64,000 nucleotides of DNA, from positions 124,001 through 188,000 of the forward strand of contig JAVXGM010000001.1 in the NCBI GenBank assembly GCA_036657395.1, read 5' to 3'. Positions within the stretch are counted from its first letter, which is position 1; every line of letters begins with the position of its first letter. The position numbers and the translations under genes were made by a program. The notes below the pieces were generated by a model that worked only from the letters and a program-made list of their open reading frames with translations, had not been told where the DNA came from and made no database searches. This document shows positions 9,185-17,957 of this stretch, one piece after another. This DNA is from JAVXGM01 sp036657395. GTDB lineage: Bacteria; Bacillota; Clostridia; Peptostreptococcales; Anaerovoracaceae.

Positions 9185-9217
9185 AATTCTGTTCCTTTTC
9201 TTACTTAATCTGCTTGC

Positions 9218-9246
9218 ATTGTACCACCAATGATTTTGTCTGTAAA
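9218..9246 (-). promoter_or_regulatory. Sigma-70 promoter of the aromatic operon
   Basis: On the minus strand, TTTACA and TACAAT are separated by exactly 17 bases. This places transcription start near 9211, just upstream of the leader peptide. Confidence 0.8.
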
Positions 9247-9330
9247 GGTATTTTTGTTAAAAATCCTAAAAAACACGACAAATTTTGTGTTGACACAATA
9301 AAACAAGTATCCACTCTCCAAACACTTTTT

Positions 9331-9852
9331 TTAAACTAAAATAATACGGTTTGGCTTTCTCTCTGGTGGAGATGGAAGATCAATTCCGCCATAACCTAGA
9401 GACAGGGCACCGATGCCTTTTAGATTCGGATCAATTCCCCATTTTGTCATAAGGGCTTTTCCTTCTGGGGTTTGGAACATTTGCTTTTCCCTGTGTATCC
9501 AACAAGAAGCTAGTCCCAAGGAATGGGCGGCAAGCATCATCGTGTTTAGCACGCAAGAGGCATCCTCTACATAAGTGCTTTGATTCTCAGGTGCAAATAC
9601 TAGAAGAATTGTTGGTGCACCGTAATATGGATTACTGTCAGTCCCCATAACCTGAGCATTCATTTTAACCAACTGGGCAATAGTATCAGAGTCTTGTACT
9701 GCCACTATTATAGGGCATTGCATATTTTTGCCTGATGGAGCGTAAGTTCCCGCCTCAAGGATGGCATTTAGCTCCGGAACCTTAATTTGATCTGGCTTAT
9801 AGCTACGGAAAGAGCGACGTGTTTTTATCTGTGTTAATGTTTCATTTTTCAT
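9331..9852 (-). CDS. Nitroreductase-family flavoprotein
   Basis: This 173-residue protein is of the FMN-dependent nitroreductase fold. The N-terminal TRRSFRSYKPDQI carries the Arg-Arg-Ser phosphate-binding motif, APSGKNMQ follows near residue 40, and a GLASCWIHRE segment and a C-terminal GYGG complete the FMN site. It is shorter than classical NfsB-type enzymes, as many clostridial members are. The natural substrate is unknown. It has its own AAAGGAGAT site and lies upstream of the aromatic promoter on the same strand. It is divergent from the exported-protein gene at 10001. Confidence 0.88.
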   Translation of the reverse strand: MKNETLTQIKTRRSFRSYKPDQIKVPELNAILEAGTYAPSGKNMQCPIIVAVQDSDTIAQLVKMNAQVMGTDSNPYYGAPTILLVFAPENQSTYVEDASCVLNTMMLAAHSLGLASCWIHREKQMFQTPEGKALMTKWGIDPNLKGIGALSLGYGGIDLPSPPERKPNRIILV

Positions 9853-10000
9853 TTTGGTATCTCCTTTACAAAGCTTATTTTAACCCTCAAAGAAGAGTTA
9901 GTCAAACTTAAGTAAAAAAAGGCTAAGATAACTTTACATGGATTGATCTAGGTATGATAAAATATAAAAAAACATACATTTTGCAAGAATAGGAGAAAAT

Positions 10001-11662
10001 ATGAAAAATTATAGAAAATGGATGGTAGGAATAATACTTATCCTTATTACAATATTTCCTGTGGTAGCTTTTGCTATGGAGGCATCAATCATCACTCCGT
10101 CAGATCAAGAGGGTACTATTTCTCCTGGGCGAAATTTCTATATTATAGGCCAAGGTGAGAAGCTTAATGAAAAGAATATTAAGGTTGAACTTATTGAAAA
10201 GAGTGGGAGCAGGATTGTAAGGACATTGACCTACGACAATAAAAGTCCTGGACAATCAGACTTGGGGAACACTTTGCCCGCTGGAAATTTTCATACCGAT
10301 ATAGCTGCATTTGGATCGAATTACAATAATCTTTGTATGCCGGATTTAATTTGCAACCCTTTAGATAAAACCGATTCTTCGGTTAAAATAACAGCTACAG
10401 AAGAAAATTTTGCAGCATTGATTTTAGGAGGAAAAGACAATGGAGGGTTAAAGGCGCAAGGAGACAATCTTGCACCTGGAGAATATACAATTAAAGTGAC
10501 AATCACACTAGATGCAGGTGCTCATACGGTATTGGTAAAAGACATTACACTGGGAAATACAGCAGATAAAATTGTATCAAGGTTTTCTCCAGATAACCAT
10601 AAAGCTAATGTAGATAAGGCGGCTAAAGATAATGGATATAGGATATATAATGATCCGTTCCCTGGATATTGGTCACCTAGTTTGATTCCTATAAAGTACC
10701 AGGGAAAACCACTTACCAGTGATGCATTTTTGGAAATATGGGATCGCTGGAAGACTGCGGATGCCCAGGAATATGCAACAGGCAATGTACATTTTTACAT
10801 ATATAATGTAAAAGCATCTTCGGCTACACAGGCTGTAGAAATGGCAGAAATACAAAGATCTAATCGAGTAGATACGGATTTAAATTGCTACGGATACGAC
10901 ATTGGGGAGCCAGAGCTTCTTGTTAATGGAACAAAAAAGACGGGGGAATTTGTTGCCTACGATAAAGGTGACAAGCTTGTAATCGCTAGAAGTGAAGTAG
11001 CAAAGGATTTAGGCGATGATAATAAGACAGCGGTTTGGAAAAATTTTGATGGTGATGTAGATTACAATATGGTCGATGGTGTGAAAGCAGATCCTGGACA
11101 GGAAATTGCATTTTATGGTGTTACACCTCCAATTCAAAACACGCCAGATCAAATCACTGATGATGGGCATAAAGCATACACTATGGCTAACTTAATTAGC
11201 AAGATTAAATACACCTTCAAGCAGGATGGAAAAACAGTTTCAACTGAAGAAAGAAATGTTACTTTGAGCCGAGATTTTCTTGAAACCTGGACAGGACAGC
11301 AATCAATTTACGAGTACAAACATGTATTTAGCTTGACGGGAGATCTAGGAAAGGGAGAATACAATGTGACGGCTCAAGCTATAGACACTCTAGGCAATCC
11401 GGTTTCCGGAGGCAAAGAAGTCTTTAGATTAGCTGTAGGAAAAATTGATCCAACAATAGACCCAACAGATCAGCCAAGTAGCTCTATAACACCAACAACG
11501 AATTCTAATGTTCAGCCAGGAGCATCTACAGAAAGTAAAGCCAATATGGGTCACGCTACAAAAACAGGAGATGAATTCCCTTGGAAGATTATCATAATAG
11601 TTTTAGTAGTCAGCGGAGTTATTTGCGGCATTGCATACTATCACTCTAAAAAAGCTAGATAA
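10001..11662 (+). CDS. Exported, C-terminally membrane-anchored protein of unknown function
   Basis: The 553 residues begin with a signal peptide (basic MKNYRK, hydrophobic core, VVAFAM cleavage region). The long extracellular part has beta-rich character (residues about 30-485). A Pro/Thr/Ser linker around 485-515 leads to a single membrane segment (FPWKIIIIVLVVSGVICGIAYY) and a short basic tail. This is a cell-wall-spanning, membrane-anchored layout. A KTGDE just before the membrane segment resembles a decayed sortase signal, but the LP of LPXTG is missing. I do not recognise the extracellular domain. A pentapeptide-repeat gene and a hydrolase gene follow within 30 bases each, so an operon is likely. 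Confidence 0.75.
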   Translation: MKNYRKWMVGIILILITIFPVVAFAMEASIITPSDQEGTISPGRNFYIIGQGEKLNEKNIKVELIEKSGSRIVRTLTYDNKSPGQSDLGNTLPAGNFHTDIAAFGSNYNNLCMPDLICNPLDKTDSSVKITATEENFAALILGGKDNGGLKAQGDNLAPGEYTIKVTITLDAGAHTVLVKDITLGNTADKIVSRFSPDNHKANVDKAAKDNGYRIYNDPFPGYWSPSLIPIKYQGKPLTSDAFLEIWDRWKTADAQEYATGNVHFYIYNVKASSATQAVEMAEIQRSNRVDTDLNCYGYDIGEPELLVNGTKKTGEFVAYDKGDKLVIARSEVAKDLGDDNKTAVWKNFDGDVDYNMVDGVKADPGQEIAFYGVTPPIQNTPDQITDDGHKAYTMANLISKIKYTFKQDGKTVSTEERNVTLSRDFLETWTGQQSIYEYKHVFSLTGDLGKGEYNVTAQAIDTLGNPVSGGKEVFRLAVGKIDPTIDPTDQPSSSITPTTNSNVQPGASTESKANMGHATKTGDEFPWKIIIIVLVVSGVICGIAYYHSKKAR

Positions 11663-11681
11663 GAGGAGGCTTAAAGGTAAA

Positions 11682-12257
11682 ATGAATTATGAAGGTAAAA
11701 AATTTGACAAATTAATGTTGGAACAAGAGAAGGTTGAAGAAGTTATATTTTCAGGATGTGAATTTCATCATTGTGAATTTTACGAACTAGAGATAATTAA
11801 TGCCTCATTTAGAGATTGTACTTTTGATGGTTGTACACTTCTCAATAATAAATTCAAATTTACCGATGCTATTAACAATACCTTCAACAGGTGTAATTTG
11901 ATCGGTGTTAATTGGGCAGATTTAACACGAAAAAAGGGAGTCTTTCTTCCATTTGATAAGCTAAATGAATGTACCATAAAACACAACGTATTTTATAAGT
12001 TTAGGATGAAAAAAATAGATTTCCAGGATTGCGATTTAACTGGAAGCGTTTTTGAACAATGTGACTTACAGGAAAGCAAATTTCAAAGGACAGAGCTAAG
12101 CGAAGCCGTCTTTGATAATAACGATTTGAGGGGAGCAGATTTTCGATTAGCACAAAACTATGCTATTTCTCTAGAAAATAACAACTTGAAGAAGGCGAAA
12201 TTCTCATTTCCTGAGGCAATTAATTTACTGACGGCTATAGGAATTAATGTGGAATAG
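11682..12257 (+). CDS. Pentapeptide-repeat protein
   Basis: These 191 residues are built almost entirely of A(D/N)LxX-like repeats (for example FSGCEFHHCEF, SFRDCTFDGCTL, FQDCDLTGSVFEQCDL), predicting a right-handed quadrilateral beta helix. The C-terminal ending with LPEA-like FPEAINLLTAIGI resembles McbG/Qnr-type proteins, some of which protect DNA gyrase by mimicking DNA. That function is not shown here. No signal peptide is present, so it is cytoplasmic, unlike its neighbours. The start follows GAGGAGG; an in-frame upstream start inside the previous gene is rejected. Confidence 0.85.
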   Translation: MNYEGKKFDKLMLEQEKVEEVIFSGCEFHHCEFYELEIINASFRDCTFDGCTLLNNKFKFTDAINNTFNRCNLIGVNWADLTRKKGVFLPFDKLNECTIKHNVFYKFRMKKIDFQDCDLTGSVFEQCDLQESKFQRTELSEAVFDNNDLRGADFRLAQNYAISLENNNLKKAKFSFPEAINLLTAIGINVE

Positions 12258-12266
12258 AGGCGGTAA

Positions 12267-13244
12267 GTGAAAAATACTTCAAACAAAAAAATAATGTTAT
12301 TAGTAATAGCTATAGTTATTATTTTAGCTATAAGCGCTTGTTTTACAACAGGCGCTTACATATATTATGCATCTATTAATGCAGTGAACCAAGAGGGTCG
12401 GTCTTTGGAAGTAAAAAAACAAGCCTTGGAGAAAGCGAACTTTGGCGTAGAAAAATTCGAAACTAAATATAATGTTAAAGAGGTGAAGATTCCATCCTCT
12501 TTTGGAGAATATGATATTCCAGCGAATTATTTGACCATTGATGGAAATGAAAATAGAGATACGGTAGTTATGGCTCATGGTTTAAACGGAAACCGAATTA
12601 CAGGATACCCGGTGGCAAAGATGTTTCTCCGGAATGGATATAATGTTTTGACTTATGACCAGAGGGGTTCTGGTGAGAGCAAGGCAATAAATCAGACTTG
12701 CGGGTATTTAGAAAGTAAAGATTTAAAAGATTGTGTGGATTACATTTATAAAAATGTAGATAGGGATAAAAATATTGGGGCGTGGGGGTCCTCTATAGGA
12801 GGTGGGACTATTGGTATATATCTTGGAACCCAGGATGCAAATAAAAAATTGAACTTTGCTATACTTGACTGTCCAGTAAGCAGTGTAAGAGATATTACAG
12901 GATTAATTATTAAAGATAAGGTACCATTTTTGCCTATAAAATTTAGGCTAGATATGGGAAGCATGGTAAATAAAATAATGTTAGGATTTTCATATGAAGA
13001 CGGAAATGTTTGTAAAACTATAGAAAATACACAGGTGCCGGTTCTTATTTTTAATAGCAAAAATGATAAGGTAACGAGGTATTACATGGGGGCAGACTTG
13101 TACAATGCTATTAAGGGAAAAAAGAAGGAAATCCTTACGGTGAAAGATAGCCAACACACAGACATTTATATCGATCACAAAGGCCTTTATGAAAAGACTA
13201 TGATGGATTTTCTAAAACGCACCATACACTTACAGATAAAATAA
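12267..13244 (+). CDS. Membrane-anchored alpha/beta hydrolase
   Basis: This 325-residue protein starts at a GTG behind AGAGGCGG. Residues about 8-30 form an uncleaved signal anchor, followed by an extracytoplasmic alpha/beta hydrolase domain. The nucleophile elbow is GSSIGG (Ser near 172), the oxyanion region is HGLNGN, and a late Asp (NSKNDKVT) and His (DSQHTD) complete the triad. It resembles YqkD/FrsA-like esterases of Firmicutes. The substrate is unknown. It probably belongs to one transcription unit with the two preceding genes. The following 200 bases hold no gene I can support. Confidence 0.85.
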   Translation: MKNTSNKKIMLLVIAIVIILAISACFTTGAYIYYASINAVNQEGRSLEVKKQALEKANFGVEKFETKYNVKEVKIPSSFGEYDIPANYLTIDGNENRDTVVMAHGLNGNRITGYPVAKMFLRNGYNVLTYDQRGSGESKAINQTCGYLESKDLKDCVDYIYKNVDRDKNIGAWGSSIGGGTIGIYLGTQDANKKLNFAILDCPVSSVRDITGLIIKDKVPFLPIKFRLDMGSMVNKIMLGFSYEDGNVCKTIENTQVPVLIFNSKNDKVTRYYMGADLYNAIKGKKKEILTVKDSQHTDIYIDHKGLYEKTMMDFLKRTIHLQIK

Positions 13245-13446
13245 CTATTCCGCAGACAAAACAAAAAAACGATATCCCAAGGCTGGTGCATAAGGACATA
13301 AGGATCATAGATTTCTTTGTTTTATGTTGTAATTGTCATATTCATTAGCCGTGCCTCCAGAAGCGGTATATTTTGTATAACATATTAAACCTAGTAATAT
13401 TAGTGAAAATTCGGTATAATGGAAAAGCGAAGGGAGAATTTAGCGT

Positions 13447-13896
13447 ATGAAAATCATTATAAAAACATTTGATGAGCTTACATCTAACGAGCTTTACCAA
13501 ATTCTAAGATTAAGGTCCAAGGTTTTTGTTGTAGAACAAGAGTGCATATATCTGGACTGTGATGATAATGATCGTAGGGCAAGTCATCTCTTTGTGGAAG
13601 ATGGTGGATCTATTGCCGGATATCTTCGTATTATGGATAAGGGAATAGTGTTTGATGCCATGTCTATTGGTCGAGTTGTAGTGAGAAAAGAATATCGAAA
13701 AAATGGAATTGCAAAGCACATGGTGCGAGTTGCAATAAAATACATAACTCAGTATTTACATGAGACTATTATTAAAATTTCAGCACAGCAATATCTTATT
13801 GAATTCTATGAAGACATGGGATTTGCTGTAGTTTCTCCAGGATATCTGGAAGATGGCATTCCCCATATTGACATGAAATATATTCACAACTTATAA
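13447..13896 (+). CDS. GNAT-family N-acetyltransferase (ElaA-like)
   Basis: This 149-residue GNAT protein has the ElaA-type N-terminus (ELYQILRLRSKVFVVEQEC). The acetyl-CoA motif A surrounds SIGRVVVRKEYRKNGIAK, and motif B is YEDMGF near residue 121. The substrate is not known. It is a single gene with a GGGAGAATTTAGCGT leader, a TATAAT at 13415-13420, and a strong terminator behind it. Confidence 0.88.
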   Translation: MKIIIKTFDELTSNELYQILRLRSKVFVVEQECIYLDCDDNDRRASHLFVEDGGSIAGYLRIMDKGIVFDAMSIGRVVVRKEYRKNGIAKHMVRVAIKYITQYLHETIIKISAQQYLIEFYEDMGFAVVSPGYLEDGIPHIDMKYIHNL

Positions 13897-13926
13897 GGGA
13901 CTAATCTAATAATAGTCCCTTATAAG
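13892..13926. terminator. Intrinsic terminator between GNAT gene and leuB
   Basis: A perfect 13-bp hairpin (TTATAAGGGACTA, 8-base loop, TAGTCCCTTATAA) lies immediately after the acetyltransferase stop and 15 bases before the end of leuB on the other strand. Trailing T runs are weak on both sides. Confidence 0.7.
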
Positions 13927-13940
13927 TCTTAAATCAGCTA

Positions 13941-15011
13941 TCAAATAGCTTCTAAAATCAGGTCTCCCGTCTGTGTAGTACTAATTTCCTTACCACCATC
14001 TGACATTAAGTCAGGGGTTCTGTATCCAAGACTAAGGACTTTTTTTACAGCCTTTTCAATATCATCAGACTCTTTAATCAGCCCGAAAGTATATCTAAGC
14101 ATCATGGCCACAGATAAAATGGTTGCCATTGGGTTTGCTTTGTTTTGCCCAGCAATATCTGGTGCAGAACCGTGAACTGGCTCGTACATTCCAAAATTAC
14201 CATTGGCTAGACTTGCTGAGGGGAGCATGCCAATAGAACCAGTTACTTGACTGGCTTCGTCAGAAAGAATGTCTCCAAAGATATTGTTTGTTACAAGGAC
14301 ATCAAACTGTTTTGGATCTCTTATCATTTGCATTGCAGCATTATCCACATATAAGTTTTTAAGGGTTACCTCTGGGTAATCCTTAGCTACTTCTGCAACA
14401 ACTTTTCTCCACAGTCGGGAACTTTCAAGAACGTTGGCTTTATCTACGCTAGTAACATTTTTACCACGTTTCATGGCCATATCAAAGGCAACCTTAGCTA
14501 TTCTGCGAATTTCCTCTTCTGCATATTGTTCCACATCATAAGCGGCATGACCAAGGGGTGTTTCTTTAAATCCCTTTTCTCCAAAGTAGATTCCTCCAGT
14601 TAACTCTCTTACCACTACGATATCAAGACCACCTTGAATAATTTCTGGCTTTAGGGGGCAGGCATTCGCCAACTCCTCAAAGAGAATAGCAGGCCTTAAA
14701 TTAGCAAATAGACCAAGGGCTTTTCGCAAACCAAGAAGAGCCTGCTCTGGTCTTTGACTTCCTGGGAGAGTATCCCATTTCCATCCGCCTACAGCTCCTA
14801 AAAGTACAGCGTCACTTTCCTTACATACCTGCACGGTTTCATTTGGAAGGCAACTGCCTGTTTCATCAATGGCAATACCGCCAGCTAAAACCTTAGTGTA
14901 GGAAAAAGTATGATTGTATTTTTTTCCAATTTTGTCAAGGATGCGAACAGCCTGCTCAATCACTTCAGGGCCGATACCATCTCCGGGTATTACTGCAATT
15001 TTATAATTCAT
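13941..15011 (-). CDS. leuB: 3-isopropylmalate dehydrogenase
   Basis: This 356-residue protein carries out oxidative decarboxylation of 3-isopropylmalate in leucine synthesis. It shows the isocitrate/isopropylmalate dehydrogenase signatures: [10 protein letters not shown] at the N-terminus, [30 protein letters not shown], the metal/substrate motif [13 protein letters not shown], and GSAPDIAG. It is separated from leuA-leuC-leuD by more than 2 kb and is the third gene of a unit with a DUF6506-like gene and mntP, 17 bases after mntP. It needs Mg or Mn, which may explain the association with a manganese exporter. That reason is speculative. Confidence 0.95.
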   Translation of the reverse strand: MNYKIAVIPGDGIGPEVIEQAVRILDKIGKKYNHTFSYTKVLAGGIAIDETGSCLPNETVQVCKESDAVLLGAVGGWKWDTLPGSQRPEQALLGLRKALGLFANLRPAILFEELANACPLKPEIIQGGLDIVVVRELTGGIYFGEKGFKETPLGHAAYDVEQYAEEEIRRIAKVAFDMAMKRGKNVTSVDKANVLESSRLWRKVVAEVAKDYPEVTLKNLYVDNAAMQMIRDPKQFDVLVTNNIFGDILSDEASQVTGSIGMLPSASLANGNFGMYEPVHGSAPDIAGQNKANPMATILSVAMMLRYTFGLIKESDDIEKAVKKVLSLGYRTPDLMSDGGKEISTTQTGDLILEAI

Positions 15012-15028
15012 AGTTAATTTCTCCTTCT

Positions 15029-15580
15029 CTATAACAAGGCTTTGATTCCGATTATGACTAGAATTACGCCGCCTAAAATTTCTGCTTTACTGCCTAAAAG
15101 ATCTCCAAATTTTCGCCCAATTAAAATGGCAGCAACCACTAAAATCCCGGTAACTATACCGATCATGCTTACAGCCAGGGCAATATTAACTTTTACTACA
15201 CCAAAACCAATGCCTACAGCAAAAGCATCAATGCTAGTGGCTATTCCTTGGAAAAAGAGAACGCCAATGGTCATTTCCTTTTCTTTAATAACCTTGTGTG
15301 GTTTTAGATGATCTATACCTTCTTTTATCATTTTCCCGCCGATAATGCCTAAGATTATCAGGATTACAATACCAGAATATTTCTCAATGATATGGGCGAA
15401 AAGACCGCCAGCAAAATAGCCAACAAGTGGCATTATAGCCTGGAATCCACCGAAGAATATAGGCATGGCAATGTAGCTTGACAGTTTTAAATTTTTATAG
15501 ACCATTCCATTGGTCATGGAAACAGCAACTGCGTCCATAGCAAGTCCAACACTGAGGAAAAGAAGTTCCAGCAAAGTCAT
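15029..15580 (-). CDS. mntP: Manganese efflux pump MntP
   Basis: This 183-residue integral membrane protein has six predicted helices in two homologous halves. Each half carries the family Asp motif: [11 protein letters not shown] in helix 1 and [12 protein letters not shown] in helix 4. MntP exports Mn2+ and protects against manganese toxicity. Its start directly abuts the stop of the upstream gene, and leuB follows after 17 bases. Known mntP genes are often under a manganese riboswitch (yybP-ykoY). I see no such leader here; the gene is second in its operon. Confidence 0.93.
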   Translation of the reverse strand: MTLLELLFLSVGLAMDAVAVSMTNGMVYKNLKLSSYIAMPIFFGGFQAIMPLVGYFAGGLFAHIIEKYSGIVILIILGIIGGKMIKEGIDHLKPHKVIKEKEMTIGVLFFQGIATSIDAFAVGIGFGVVKVNIALAVSMIGIVTGILVVAAILIGRKFGDLLGSKAEILGGVILVIIGIKALL

Positions 15581-16129
15581 TTAGCTCAGTTCTCCGCAAG
15601 AGCCTATAGGTAATTTTCCCTCTACGGCATGGATCAAGGATTGTGTCTTTTCTTTATCAAACCAACTGCAAAGCTCTATGAAATACACACCTTGGTTTAG
15701 AAGATTTTTAGCGGCAGTCTTTGCCCCTTCTAAGTCCTTAATAAAGTGGACATATGTATTGCACTCCTTGTTTAGGATTTCTCGAATTTGGGTGGTTTGG
15801 ACTCCATCCATAGCAATGATGATGCCGTATTCTTTTAGTGATGGCAGTTTGTCCATTTTAGCCATTTCATCAGGGAAATAGTCAGCATGGCGAACCTGGA
15901 CTTTTCCATTAGTGGCCTTAGTTAATCTTTCGACAGCCAAATCATCAAAATCACCACATAAATCTACTATGGTAATCCCATCTTTGGCTAATTTTAACAC
16001 TAAGGCTTCCGTCATTTCATAAGTGCTGGTTTCAGCCAATAAGGTATAACTTTCTTCATTTTCAAAAACTGCGAAGTCCTTATCTGGGGAAGTCCCCGGA
16101 ACGTTCATAATAAAGGCAAATTTCAACAT
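15581..16129 (-). CDS. DUF6506-like conserved protein
   Basis: This 182-residue soluble protein has no signal peptide. The sequence appears to have two halves: an N-terminal alpha/beta part around FAVFENEESYTLLAETS and a C-terminal part around YFIELCSWFDKEKTQ. Both show an alternating strand/helix pattern. I recognise it as resembling proteins annotated DUF6506, whose function is unknown. It is the promoter-proximal gene of a unit with mntP and leuB; its stop is next to the mntP start. No catalytic motif is evident. Confidence 0.6.
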   Translation of the reverse strand: MLKFAFIMNVPGTSPDKDFAVFENEESYTLLAETSTYEMTEALVLKLAKDGITIVDLCGDFDDLAVERLTKATNGKVQVRHADYFPDEMAKMDKLPSLKEYGIIIAMDGVQTTQIREILNKECNTYVHFIKDLEGAKTAAKNLLNQGVYFIELCSWFDKEKTQSLIHAVEGKLPIGSCGELS

Positions 16130-16163
16130 AATTCCAACTCCTTTGTGTTTAACATATTGAACT

Positions 16164-16193
16164 ATTATACCACAATCTGCCTAGACTTTCCAA
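16164..16193 (-). promoter_or_regulatory. Promoter of the DUF6506-mntP-leuB unit
   Basis: On the minus strand, TTGGAA and a perfect TATAAT are separated by 18 bases. The gene starts about 35 bases downstream behind AAAGGAG. Confidence 0.65.
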
Positions 16194-16236
16194 TGGCTAT
16201 GATGTAAAATGACTCTAGGAAATGAGGAGGAAAAAA

Positions 16237-17175
16237 ATGAAAATTATTGTTTTTGACGGACATACTATAAATCCAGGAGATTTGTCCTGGGCACCTTTAG
16301 AATCCTTTGGTCAGGTGACGGTTTACGATGCTACTGCCCCAGAAGATGCCAGACAGAGGCTAGGGGAGGCAGAAGTGTTGATTACAAGTAAATGCCCGGT
16401 GACAAGGGAATTTATGGCACAGTGTCCAAACTTGAAATATATTGGATCCACAGCCACAGGCTACAACAATATTGATGTGAAAGGTGCAGCTAGCCTTGGA
16501 ATAGCGGTAACCAATATTCCTGCCTATTCTACAGACGCAGTAGCTCAACATACTATAGCTTTAATCCTTGAAATTACTAATAATGTGGCCCTCCACAACA
16601 TTTCAGTAAAAAAAGGTGAATGGGAAAACAATAAGTATTTTTGTTACTGGAAAAAGCCAGTTAGTCTGTTAGCAGGAAAGTCCCTAGGAATCATCGGCTA
16701 CGGCCAGATTGGTAAGAAGGTGGGGGAAATAGCCAAGGCGTTAGGGATGACAATTAATCCATATAGCCAAAATGAAGAGGCCGCAATAAAATCTGACTTC
16801 CTTACTCTACATTGTCCTTTAACAGAAGAAAATACCCATTTTGTAAATGAAGAATTTATTGGAAAAATGAAAGAGAATGGGGTGTTAATCAACACTGCAA
16901 GAGGAAATCTAATTTGTCAAGATGCACTAGCAAAAGCATTGAAAAGTGGCAAGCTAAGAGCTGCGGCCTTAGATGTTTTGGAGCATGAACCTCCAGAACC
17001 AGGGAATCCACTAATTCCCCTAGAAAACTGCTTTATCACACCTCACATGGCATGGGCCCCCAAGGAGATGAGAGAATCGATTATTCGTATACTGGGAGAA
17101 AACCTGGACAGTTTTCTTAATGGGGAAGAGCTAAACCGAGTAGATAAACAAGTAGGTTTCAAAATTGTAAGATAA
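16237..17175 (+). CDS. D-2-hydroxyacid dehydrogenase (NAD-dependent)
   Basis: This 312-residue protein belongs to the D-isomer-specific hydroxyacid dehydrogenase family. It has the Rossmann motif GYGQIGKKVG near 150 and the catalytic triad: Arg in NTARGNL, Glu in DVLEHEPPE, His in TPHMAW. Members reduce glycerate, hydroxypyruvate or branched-chain 2-oxo acids; the substrate cannot be told from the sequence. The sequence around TATGYNNID resembles glycerate/hydroxypyruvate reductases. The start is the ATG behind GAGGAGGAAAAA, not the ATG inside that site. It is flanked on both sides by leucine genes on the opposite strand. Confidence 0.9.
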   Translation: MKIIVFDGHTINPGDLSWAPLESFGQVTVYDATAPEDARQRLGEAEVLITSKCPVTREFMAQCPNLKYIGSTATGYNNIDVKGAASLGIAVTNIPAYSTDAVAQHTIALILEITNNVALHNISVKKGEWENNKYFCYWKKPVSLLAGKSLGIIGYGQIGKKVGEIAKALGMTINPYSQNEEAAIKSDFLTLHCPLTEENTHFVNEEFIGKMKENGVLINTARGNLICQDALAKALKSGKLRAAALDVLEHEPPEPGNPLIPLENCFITPHMAWAPKEMRESIIRILGENLDSFLNGEELNRVDKQVGFKIVR

Positions 17176-17282
17176 CTGTAAGATAAATGAAGGGATACCA
17201 TAAGAAGGAAACTATATACTAATAATTGTTAAGAGGTGCTTAAACAATTTGCTTTATTAAAGATATTAAAAGGAGAGAGATT

Positions 17283-17375
17283 ATGAAAAATGCAATTATA
17301 GCAGCAGCAGTAGTATTTATCGTAGCAATTGGATTTGGACGAGAAGCCATAAAATCATTATTACCAAGGAAATAG
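17283..17375 (+). CDS. Small 30-residue hydrophobic protein
   Basis: This short open reading frame starts with ATG behind a strong AAAAGGAGAGAG site and ends at TAG before an intrinsic terminator. The peptide has a single hydrophobic stretch (AIIAAAVVFIVAIGF) followed by a basic tail (REAIKSLLPRK), the look of a single-pass small membrane protein or leader. The good ribosome binding site, tidy size and own terminator argue that it is real. No family is recognised. A type I toxin or a small regulatory membrane peptide are possibilities I cannot tell apart. Confidence 0.55.
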   Translation: MKNAIIAAAVVFIVAIGFGREAIKSLLPRK

Positions 17376-17413
17376 GGGAACAACCTTTAGTAGGGTGTGA
17401 ATAATAGGGAAAT

Positions 17414-17448
17414 AAAAAAGCAGCTCAAGGGGATAGGCTGCTTTTTTA
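17414..17448. terminator. Bidirectional intrinsic terminator
   Basis: Arms AAAAAAGCAGC and GCTGCTTTTTT enclose a 12-base loop. It ends the small-protein transcript on the plus strand and the leuA-leuC-leuD operon on the minus strand (leuD stops at 17466). Confidence 0.88.
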
Positions 17449-17465
17449 TATTTCACTTTTAGATT

Positions 17466-17957
17466 CTATTTTTTTATGCTGTTCAATAATCCACCAGCGG
17501 CCATAATCTCCTTGATAAAATCAGGAAAAGGTAGTGCCTGGTAGGATTCATCCTTAGTAATGTTTGTGATCACGCCGGTATCAAAGTTTACAGAAATCTG
17601 ATCTCCCGGCTGAATTTTTTCGCTAGCCTCAGGACATTCTAAAATTGGAAGGCCGATATTAATAGAATTACGATAAAAAATTCGGGCAAAAGTCTTTGCG
17701 ATTACGCAATCTATGCCAGAGGCCTTAATTGCAATAGGAGCATGTTCACGAGATGAACCGCAACCGAAGTTTTCGCCGCCAATCATAATGTCTCCCTGGC
17801 GAACATTCTTTACAAATTCCGTATCGATATCCTCCATACAATGAGTTGCAAGCTCTGCGTGATTAGCTGTGTTTAAATATCTTGCCGGGATAATTACATC
17901 TGTATCAACATTATCTCCGTATTTATGTACTCCACCTTGTGCTGTTAATGCCGTCAT
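17466..17957 (-). CDS. leuD: 3-isopropylmalate dehydratase small subunit
   Basis: This 163-residue swivel-domain subunit pairs with LeuC to isomerise 2- to 3-isopropylmalate. Signatures are the N-terminal [17 protein letters not shown] and the substrate loop [15 protein letters not shown]. The length matches the short archaeal/clostridial type. It starts directly after the leuC stop (TAAATG) behind GAGGTAAAATAA, so the two subunits are translationally linked. Confidence 0.95.
   Translation of the reverse strand: MTALTAQGGVHKYGDNVDTDVIIPARYLNTANHAELATHCMEDIDTEFVKNVRQGDIMIGGENFGCGSSREHAPIAIKASGIDCVIAKTFARIFYRNSINIGLPILECPEASEKIQPGDQISVNFDTGVITNITKDESYQALPFPDFIKEIMAAGGLLNSIKK

Noticed and set aside
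8986..9211. T-box leader for the aromatic operon
   Set aside because: No GGUNACCGCG-like T-box sequence is present. The aromatic-rich reading frame and terminator explain the region better.
11580..11662. LPXTG-type sortase signal in the exported protein
   Set aside because: Only KTGDE remains before the membrane segment, without the Leu-Pro, and no sortase gene is in the window. A plain membrane anchor is more likely.
15011..16200. Manganese (yybP-ykoY) riboswitch for mntP
   Set aside because: mntP is preceded directly by another gene, and the short leader of the unit has no room for the conserved riboswitch fold.
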